DNA of 30,629 nt from Haplomitrium mnioides (taxonomy: Eukaryota > Marchantiophyta > Haplomitriopsida > Calobryales). The DNA lies in assembly GCA_049999725.1 (NCBI GenBank), contig JBNGIS010011854.1, forward strand, positions 1-30,629. The letters run 5' to 3'. Within the stretch, counting starts at the first letter, position 1; each line of letters begins with the position of its first letter. The notes under the pieces are model-generated. The model saw only the letters and a program-made list of their open reading frames with translations, was not told the origin of the DNA and did not search any database. A program made the position numbers and the translations under genes. Below, piece after piece: positions 20,539 to 29,480 of the stretch.

Positions 20539-21929
20539 TCACTCTGATGCTACAGCTCTATCCTCTTCAGGAGGCAATGTCTCATCTAAATCAATTGGTT
20601 GAGAAGCTTCAGCATCTGAAGGTGCTAGAGAGTCTTGCCAAGACTTTCTCATCTCAGAGATGGCAATAGAATTACCAGTAGCACCTGCAGTTTTAGGAGG
20701 AACAAGTTCCTTGTGGTACGCATACACTATTTGCGATTTGGTCATATCGGATGGCAAAGAAGCCATCGTCAAAACTCTCTAAGGAATGTAGATAGACTCA
20801 TGTCTTTCGTATTCCATAACAATGCAATTTCACATCAGCTTCAAAGCATAGAAAAGACATGTGCCGGACCCAGAGCAAAGATCTAAGATCCAATCTTGCT
20901 CTGTTGATAAATGGTCAATGAAAAAATTATGAAGAACGTAGGGCTTTTGGTAAACATTCATAAGAGCATCATCTCTTGGATGTTATAGTTTAGCCATTAC
21001 AACAGAACAACTAAATACACTCTACATAATTTGCCAAGGACAACCACTCGCATTAGCAGGTTGCAAGTTGAAGAGCCTTATGCTCCTCTTGCCCTCCTTT
21101 GTTCAATAGCCCATAGTCTAATGCTCGTGGGCATGAGCAATTCTTGGACAACCAAAATAATGAATATTGCTTTTGTCAATGTAGAAAGAAAAACAAACAA
21201 GTGAGATACTTGAAACATAGTGTAGAAAAACTAGACAATGTAAACTAAAAAACCAAAAAATCATGAAATAACTTACTAGATGACGTGGTCAATGGCATAA
21301 GAAACCTCCAAAAGAGCATCCTTGACAATGTCAAATTGTTGCAAAGAATGCATTATTACAAAAGACTAAACATTGGAAGTCGTGATTGTCGCAAAAGAGG
21401 AAACCAAATCAAAAATGTCATCCCTAGAAAAGGGCTCAAAATCATCATGTTTGCATTCCTTATGGTTGTAACCGTAAGGAATGTCTGCAATTGCCAAAGT
21501 GAAATATCTAGGTTTCACAAATCCCTTCAACTAGCAAGCATTTGACTCCCCGTGGACTTGGTAATATCCCACATTGAGTCCATCAACAAAGGACAGTAAG
21601 TTCTCGTCTTCGTCTCTTCCAACTCTATTAGTGGAAAGGGCAACAACATCATTTTGTTGCCTTGATTTCCGCTCTCTAGCCTTTTAGCCATAAAGCAGAA
21701 AAGCATAAGGGTAGGAAACAAGTGTTGGAGCCTGGTCTTGATCTTTTGGGGCTTCTTCGGACCTCGATCTTTTTCGCCCTTTGGTAGTTGCCATCAATTT
21801 TTAGGCAAGGTGCCATTTAAAATTTTTGTTCCTCTACACACAACAAAAGTGGAAAAAATAAAAGGAGACAATAAAAAAAAGTGTAGACTTTAAAGAGGAA
21901 GACAATTTGAGCAAAGACCTTAGAGTCCA

Positions 21930-22370
21930 AACTAAGATTAACTTTGAAGTTCATGCGCATATGGACATTGAAGTACAGGCGCGTAAGGACTTTGAAGTCC
22001 ATACGCTCAAGGACATTGAAGTTCATCCACGCATGGATAATGAAGTCCATACTCGTATGGACAATGAAGTCTATGTGCATATGGACATTGAAGTCGAGGT
22101 GCTCTTGGACTTCAATGTCCATGCGCGCATGGATTTCAATGTCCAAGTGTGTAAGAACTTCAATGTCCTTAAGCACTTGGACAACAATTTCCATGCACGC
22201 ATGGACTTCAATGTCCAAAAATGCAAGGACTTCAATGTCCAAGAGCACAGGGACTTCAATGTCTAAGAGCACAGGGACTTCAATGTCCACTTGCACTTGG
22301 AAATTAATATCCTTGCACACATGAACTTCAATGTCCATACGCACATAGACTATCAAGTCCAAGCGCGCCC
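21930..22370. repeat. 24-bp minisatellite inside intron 2 (right copy)
   Basis: About 18 units of exactly or nearly 24 bp inside intron 21834-22422. In the first part the plus strand shows GGACATTGAAGTCCAT-like units; from about 22110 they switch to CTTCAATGTCCATGCGC-like units. The dyad half therefore inverts mid-array while ATGCGCAT-type palindromes continue. Long frames on both strands are repeat artefacts. Confidence 0.9.
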
Positions 22371-23959
22371 AAACTAGAGAAATAACTAGAAAAATAAACA
22401 TACAATGGAAAAACAAACTTACCAAAAGCTTCTCAAAACTTGAGTAAAATGCATACATCTTTGACTCCTTGGTGTGGAGAGGGTACTCCTCTCTTACTTC
22501 TTCCTAGGAGCTCCAATACACTTTGGAGCATAAAGACTTTACCATGACTGCCCAAACTTTATGTCTCTCCTGTTTGTGAGACATTTCTTCAATTAAAGGC
22601 TCCCCGACTTCCACGTGTTTCAAAACAAATATTTTACCTTTGTCGAGAAGACCTTGAATGGACCTCCAAGGTGTTTACTTCATGTCCTCCGTTCTAAGAG
22701 ATCCTTTGGCCTTAGGCTTTTGGCCCGTCACTTGATTTTTCTCCCACATAGAAAAAATGCTTTGTTGTAAATCTCAGAGCTCAACACTTCGGAACACCAA
22801 CTGGAACCAATTGTCTTGAGAAGTGAATGTCTTCTCAAGAGTCGACTTTGGCTTGATCTCCAAGGTCTCTAGCACTAACTCTCTTTTTAATTTATGGGAT
22901 GAAACCATCCCACTCTCCATGAACCTCTGATGCCAATATTCAACCTTCTGAATCAATGTCATTTCTAATTTTTACCTTTGGTCGTAGTTGTCATCCATTG
23001 CAAATATGCGAGCCTTTGTTGGTGTTAGACCCATGTAAACATAACAGTTGCAGAGCAATAACATCAAATTCTTCACTCCATGTATGGTGATTAGAAGCTG
23101 CCTTGCGACAGCAATATGATTGCCTCATGCAATATTGTACCAATACTTGTCAAGGTTCCTTATATCAAACTCTCACTAATCTTTCAACTCGCACTTTGGG
23201 TCAACAACAACTATAAAAAAATTTGTGTTCATATTTGTTTGTGAGCATTCTCTATGTTAGAAGCTCAACAAAATCTTCATTCAACCTTCTAATCTAGAAT
23301 GGCCTCCAGTTGTCCATTCCAGGTTTTGGAAGATTTAAATTTTCGAGTGGAATTGTAATCGTTTCTTATCGAACTCTGCATCGTCGGATATCAGCCTCCT
23401 TGATTTTATTTTTGTCTTCCTCACACACTGTTTGAGGGTCCACTTGCTCATGCTTTTGAAAGGTTTGCATCCCCTTATGTGATTGCCTTTTTGCTCTTGA
23501 TATTGGAGCCTGAACTGGCTCCGACTTAGTTTCTTCCTGTAAGCTACTTAGTGTTGAAGACAAAGAGGACCTTGTTGGAGACTATGAGGGGGCTGGCTCC
23601 TCCTCAATAATTGGAGGCCGAACACGCATATTCTTTGTAGCAACCTATTTCTTCTTTTTTGGAGCCTCGACTAGCTCCACCGCCTGTCTCTTCTTTGCAA
23701 CTTATGTTCCTAGTGTTGTTGTAGTTGATATGGTTGCTATGCTAGGATGTCGCACAAGCTGCTAAATGTGGACGCCTTTCTTGGGCTTCAGCAGTTTGAT
23801 CCTAATGACTATTTTTATAAAATCACGTTCAATGCACTTCTCGTAAAAAATTGAGTGAACTAAAAAACAAAATAAAAAAATGATCAAACATGTTAAGCAA
23901 AAAGTCTCTAGGTGTTTACAACAAGTAAAAATATACATAACAATAAGTCTAAGCAAAAA

Positions 23960-24370
23960 AAGACTAGGAAATTCCCGCGCGTTTGGACTTGGAAGTCCAA
24001 GCATGCATGTACTAAGGAGTCCAAGCACATATAGACTTGTGAGTCCATGCGCATATGGACTTGTGAGTCCATGCGCATATGGATTTGTGAGTCCTTGCCT
24101 GTATTGATCTTGGAGTCCATATGCGCAAGGACTTGACAATGTGAGTCTCTACGTGCAAGCACTCCCAAGTCCATGCCCACTTGGACTCCTAGGTACAAGC
24201 GTGCCTGGACTCTTATGTCCATCCACACATGGACTCACAAGTCCATGCGTATAGAGACTCACAAGTCCATGTGCGCATTGACTCCCAAGTCCAAGCACAC
24301 CCGGACTCCTAGATCCATTCACATAAGAACTCAAGAGCGCATGTTCGTATTGAGTTCCAAGTAAGTCCAA
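23960..24370. repeat. 24-bp minisatellite inside intron 1 (right copy)
   Basis: About 16 units, very regular between 23980 and 24130. Units contain GGACTTGTGAGTCC (5-bp arms, 4-base loop) followed by ATGCGCATAT. It lies in the intron between exon 1 (ending about 24404) and exon 2 (starting about 23860). Confidence 0.9.
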
Positions 24371-24715
24371 AAAGAAAACAAATGAAAAAAGGTTTTAAGA
24401 TCTTATCTTGCCATCTTCCTTAGCCGTATGTAGATGCTTGGCAAAAATGTCCCTCTCGTTCATCTTCAAAAAGTTAAATTGTTTGCAAGAGGCTTTGTAC
24501 AAGGTAATGGCATCTTGTGACTACACAAGCAGCCCGATGTTGGCTTGCTACCCCTCTCTTATTATCGTTATTTGAACAATAAGACCGAGGTTAAATTTTT
24601 CACCTTCCCAAACAAAAAGGTACAAGTGTAATACCAATCTAATTTTTCTGGCTTGAGAGCCTTGATTACATCCAAATACGTGTAAGGCTTCAGTTAAATA
24701 GGTCTAAAAACATTG

Positions 24716-25186
24716 ATCTGTGATGCTATTTTTCGTAAAAATTGGTAGAATTTGAGATGAAAAATCTAAGGATCAAAAGTTCACAAAAATCGAATGGTTG
24801 AAAATTGCAAAATAATAAGAAAATGCAAAAAAAACAATGATAAGAAAATAAAAACTAGAAAGTGAACTCGCAATAATGAAAAGAAACTTTCCACCAACAT
24901 TTCGTTTATACCTAAATTTCAAAAAATGCCTTTTCCCACCAAAAAAATGATTCGCGAAGTTATTGACACATAGATTCGCGTGGTGCAGAAAAAAAGTTAG
25001 TATATAAAGCATTGCTTGTTTTCATCTTCCTAATTTGTTTTTCATTTTCTTCACAAAAAGCTCCCAATTTTGTCATTTTGTGGAAATTTCTTAAAAAATA
25101 CATATTTTAGATAGGCCATAAGAAGAAGTTGATAATATTTGTTAAAATAGTTTCTTTAAATGGTTGATTTTTAGTGAGCTTTATCA
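24716..25186. promoter_or_regulatory. Divergent promoter region between methyltransferase and transposase genes
   Basis: AT-rich intergenic sequence of about 470 bp. TATATAAAGC at 25001-25010 on the plus strand is conserved in the left copy and lies about 180 bp before the transposase ATG. TTCGCGAA (24952-24959) and a GGTGGGAAAA box on the minus strand (about 24933-24942) are possible factor sites, with only weak support. The methyltransferase start codon was not located. Confidence 0.45.
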
Positions 25187-28100
25187 ATGGCTGGAGTTCT
25201 TAAGGGCAAGAAGAGGCTAGAGTTCCAAGATTTATCTTCACAAAAAAGTGTTACTTTTGACAAGCAGGTTGAGATTTGTTCAAACTGAAATTCTTTGGAG
25301 GTAAGTGATAGACTACCAAAAGCATCAAGTGTGATGGCGAGTACATTGGGAAAAAAGATGGCTTCTATTGAATCAAATAGCTCCACCAAAGAAGATTGAG
25401 AAGGTGAACCCTATATGCACATAAGGGCAAGGAGTGAGTCCAATGGGCCTATAAGATTAAGGAGTGAACAGCTTATGTGCAAACAATCAAAGAAGGAACC
25501 CAGTGCTCATAGAGAATTGAAGAAACAAATTTCTACAAGCACAAGATCTTTATTGTCGATCAAGCGGTCAAAGTTGAATCTTTCTTTTGACTACTCCAAC
25601 AGATCAACAGAAAGACGTTCAACTCAGAATTTCTAAATGGATGTGGACCTTTCTTTGTTCTCATCTGAGGGAGACCTTGATATTCATGATCAAATTGTGT
25701 TTGTTCAAAACACAAAAAACATACAATTTGTAGACCGTTTCAATTTTGGAGATGAATTGCTATCCTTGATGGCACCACTCAAACAAGAAGTGATTTCAAT
25801 TCAAGTTGGACCTCGCAATGAGATTGGGAAATCTAAAACAAACCATATTCTTTTGGAGGAGTCTTTAGATGACATCTTGAGAAATGATTCTAATAGAAAG
25901 TCTCAATCAATCAACATTTCATTAGAGCCATTACCAATGGCACCGATTATATTACAAAAAATGTTTCTTAATAATTGAGATATTGATCAAGTTTCCGTTT
26001 CAGAATGGTGCAGTTCTCCCAATCTTCAAGGAGTACCTCATCCTTTAAAAATGTTTTGCGAAGAAATAAAAAATGTTTATGATGATGATCAAGATCTTCA
26101 AGACAATGTATTATCTCTAATTGCTACATTGGATTTGCCTACAGACCAAAACCACCAATATAACTTAAGAATTCTTTGTCTGAGCCAAAACTCAAATAGG
26201 TAAACACCTTATGTGAAAATTCTTTGTGCAAAGTCCATCCTTACAAGAGCTTTGTGAAGAAAATGCTCAATCCAATGTTGATTTTTGAATTGAAGAGAAT
26301 TTCATGTTGTCGAAATAATTGCTTGACGTTGTGCAAGAAAGATTTTTGAAAACTGTATGATAAACGTATTTTTGACAAAGCATGAAGAATCGAGATATCA
26401 CACTGCAGTGGGGAATACCAAGAAAAGACTTTGATGTTGACAATCAGTTTACTCTACCTAGCGGTATTGTTGTATGTAGAAGAACCTTCAAATTAATATT
26501 ATTAGTAGGGAATGATAGAATCCAAAGGATTTAAATATCAGAAACCCATAAATTGGAGGCATTTTTGGAAAAAGAGAATTACCTGCTAAAGGAGTTTTTA
26601 TACGTGAGTAGATGGACAATTTGTTTTAGGGACACTATGAGAGAATGCCTACTCACAAAGTTTGTAACTTGCGCGATAATTTTACAAAATGTGAAGCCTA
26701 TGACTACTACATAACTTATTTGACAGAGAAAGATCCCTATTGTATTCCTAGTTTCTCGGGTTTCACAAAACATTGGAGAACTCATTCCTAAATGTAAAAA
26801 TTCCAAAATTCAATAGATTCGCTATTTGTAAAACATGCAAAGAAATCAAATCATTGTGAGAAGAATCTATCTTGGAGTCCGACAAAGGTAACAAATTTCT
26901 TCTCTTTTGAAACCTTTGGGCAATCTATGCTCTTTTTTCTAGACTCAAAGCTTAGTTCTAGAAATGTTATGTTTTCTCAACTTAGTGCCAAAAGATATTT
27001 GTTTTGTTAAGTTGTTCAGTAAACAAGATTTGAGTCGAATGATTCTTAGCAACTTGAGTTGTGAGAAGAGAGTCTATACTTGCATAGGGTCTGCTGTTTT
27101 TAGTTTGAATCTAAACCTTATCTACAGTCGAATAAAGTAAGGAAGTGAATCTGATTGTTGGTAGTGACCTTAGCCTTGCATTAAGGTTTGCTTTTGTTGC
27201 TTTGAATCAAGACCTTTTTGTAAGAAAAACAATAGCAAGAACCGTTTTTGTTGTTTGCAAATCCTATGCGCATATAGGATTTGTTCTTGTTTCTTTTAAA
27301 ACCAGTTGCAACAATAGTTAAAGAAAGCCATAGTATTGGTGTTGTTGCTTTGGTCCCATGCGTGCATACGATCAATTATTGTCTCCATTGATCATATGCG
27401 CGTATAGGATGTGTTCTGGTTTTTCTATCTTTTGTGAACAAAGAGTCCAAGCTACCTTTCAAACTCTAGTTCAAGTTTGTGACCTTTTATTACCAAATCT
27501 TATTTTTTTCTCCATTTAAGATCTTTGTTTATTTTAAGTCAAATAGATTCTCTTTTATGTAAATTACCTAAAGTTTATTTTTAATCTTTTACAAAATTTT
27601 CACTTCTACTAATCCAAACATTTGTTTAAGATGATTTGAATATTTTTAGCACATGAGGTTGTCTTTTGAAGTTCTAAACATCGACATACATTCTAGTGAA
27701 CTACTTTTATGCCTTTCGTGCTTTATGATGATGCAGTCAAATATAATCGCCAATTGTTTCTTCACTGTGACCAACAAATGAAAGAAAGAACAAAACTTGC
27801 AAACCATTGAAGAAAATGTTATGTTGATGGTCAAAAGTACTTGGGAATTGTTATTGATAGAATGGATTAGAAGAAAACTGCTATTCCACACTAGCTTTTG
27901 CACCAAAAAAACATTGATAAAGATTTTTTGGTGGGTGTGCATGTTGTTGGTGAATTAATATTCAATCATGCTCTTTCTTTGAGGGTCTTCTTAGCCTACA
28001 CAAACTTGAGAAGCGATTCAAATTTGACAGTTACTAAACTCAACAAAATATCATGTGACTTTGAATAGCCCTTGCTTCCAACTTTGTATCTTCAATTAGA

Positions 28101-29480
28101 CAACACAACACGAGAGAATAAGAATTCAATCTTCTTTGGATATCTTAGTCTTCTTACTGCCAAGAATGTTTTTTGAAAAATCAAAGTGGGATATCTCATG
28201 GTTGGCCATACTCATGATCAATTCGATCAAATGTTCAGCTGATTCTCGAAACGTTTAAAATGTGTCAAAGCTTTCACGATTACTAATCTTAGTGATGCGC
28301 TTCAAGTATTTTATAATCCTAAACCTCAAGTAACTCTTTTGTTGAAAACTTGGAATTTCAAAATATTTTTGCAACAATGTCCCTCTATGGTTCAAAGGAT
28401 ACATGATATTATCTTTAATCAATAACTCAAGTTCTAGTTAAATAATTCCAATGCAAAGATTTGGAGCAAACAGTTTTCAATAGATGAATTTTGGTTACCT
28501 CCAGATGGTATTTATCAACTCAAGTGTCTACTTGAAATGGATAGAGAAATTTTGAGTTCAATGTTGATTCCTCTCAAGGCATATTCTGAAATCAAAAGAT
28601 CTCAAAAGGAAGACAAAGAAGTTGATGTCGAGAAAGTGATCTTTGCAATAAAGGACAACATAAGTGGGAACTACTATAAGTTTTCTACAAATTCTGATAT
28701 TCAATGGTGGAATGACTTTTTTCCTACCCAACAAGAGATTTCGGCCTACATCTTTGAAAAAAAAGACGAGGACTCGAAGCAGAATTTACCTTTCCAACTT
28801 CACAATCGTCAAACACTTGTAATGATTCTCAAATTGTTCATCTAGGTTCTCAGCTTGATGCTCAATAGATAGAAGAAGATACTCCAATACAACAAATACT
28901 TTCTACAAGTTGAGCAATCTATGATGGAGCATCTAGGCTATGAGAAAGGACTCTTTTGCAGAATACTCGATACGGATACAAATTTGGCAATCTACATGAG
29001 ATGAAAGCTAGAATGTTTGTTTGTGTTGTTGCATCTCAAGATCCAAAGGACAAACTATTTTTGGTTGCCAAATTTCTCAAAGTGTTGTTATTAATGAGGA
29101 AGATCCCCCAAACCCGAATCAAGTACGTGTTCAATGGTTTGCTTGTGAGGTTGAGGATGTATTTTCTGGACAATACTTCCCAAAACAAATAGCAGTAACA
29201 AAAGGGAAACACAAATCCAAGTTACATATTGATGTACTTGATGTGACACAAATCACGATTCTGTCTTTTGATTTTTTTTTCTTGCACTAAGAAACCAATT
29301 GAGAAAAAACCACTCTAACTACCATTAAATCAAATCTATTTGAGTACAAAAGACAAAAAGCCCTCAATCTTGAAATGTTTCAAAGAGATTCAATCACTGT
29401 TATTGACACTTAGACATATCAATGAAATCTTGATGAATATTTTGAAGCTAAATCCAAAGAAGTCGAGACGAGTGACTAAA
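25187..29480 (+). pseudogene. Right copy: DDE-type transposase-like gene
   Basis: It starts at ATG 25187 (MAGVLKGKKRLEFQD). The N-terminal third is basic/serine-rich, then acidic (VYDDDQDLQ). A cysteine-rich patch follows, SCCRNNCLTLCKK (about 26300-26340), then LPSGIVVCRRTFKLILLVG. The exon 1 end reads VKIPKFNRFAICKTCKEIKS, and intron 26888-27649 has GT and TTTTTAG ends. Exon 2 carries the RNase H-like core: Asp in YLGIVIDRMD (27856), Asp in LYLQLDNTTRENKN (28099), then VGYLMVGHTHDQFDQMFS (about 28186-28240). The last region resembles the third acidic site. After a linker, a C-terminal beta-rich domain reads VRVQWFACEVEDVFSGQYFP (about 29122-29181). I recognise the QLDN-x4-NKN / VGHTHD-x2-DQ pattern from transposase-like plant and protist proteins (DUF7869-like). 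At least six stops and several frameshifts make it inactive. Confidence 0.6.
26888..27649 (+). other. Intron of the transposase gene
   Basis: 762-bp intron between conserved coding blocks, with donor GTAACA and acceptor TTTTTAG. It contains scattered ATGCGCAT-type palindromes (about 27267-27275, 27358-27368, 27395-27405), a sparse version of the arrays found in the neighbouring gene's introns. Confidence 0.5.

Larger units (their letters stand above)
20539..24715 (-). pseudogene. Right copy: permuted amino-methyltransferase (N4C/N6A-type) gene, transposon-borne
   Basis: Exon 1 lies at about 24404-24715 and exon 2 at about 22423-23860 (KKKK-rich linker, VDPQT, TPTKARIFAMDDNYDQR). Exon 3 lies below 21834 and begins MATTKGRKRSRSEE, a likely nuclear signal. 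It carries VDGLNVGYYQVHGE and the catalytic motif ADIPYGYN (ADIPYG at 21471-21488). After a small intron comes KPYVLHNFFIDHLSTEQDWI, then SAM-binding DLCSGSGT (20860-20883), ALKLM, NCIVMEYERHES, and a C-terminal tail ending in TGA at 20539. The order of catalytic motif IV before motif I is that of beta-class DNA amino-methyltransferases (N6_N4_Mtase fold). Stops include TGA in place of Arg after ALKLM and those shared with the left copy. The exon 4 acceptor AG is lost. An RNA or protein target cannot be excluded. Confidence 0.65.
20960..26110 (-). repeat. Right arm of the large inverted repeat
   Basis: Reverse-complement partner of 2373-5217 plus 17962-19740. It contains matching exons, matching introns with the same minisatellite type, and the same divergent promoter. 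The right element itself extends beyond both ends of the matched arm. Confidence 0.75.

Noticed and set aside
20539-21830. Recent transfer of a bacterial restriction-modification gene
   Set aside because: The gene has conserved spliceosomal introns, occurs in two diverged copies in an element, and has eukaryotic-style low-complexity linkers. Any transfer would be ancient.
21817-22458. Long open frame (213 codons) on the minus strand, with another of 119 codons on the plus strand at 21907-22266
   Set aside because: Both cross the intron minisatellite. A 24-bp period is a multiple of three, so frames stay open on both strands without selection.
23880-24370. Several repetitive open frames rich in SP-Y-AHGL or DS-VH-R-like text
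   Set aside because: Same cause: translated 24-bp intron repeats.
23960-24370. CRISPR-like regular repeats
   Set aside because: There are no unique spacers between units, the context is a plant intron, and no cas-like genes are present.
25001-25010. TATA box as proof of active expression
   Set aside because: The downstream gene is riddled with stops. The box shows ancestry of a promoter, not current activity.
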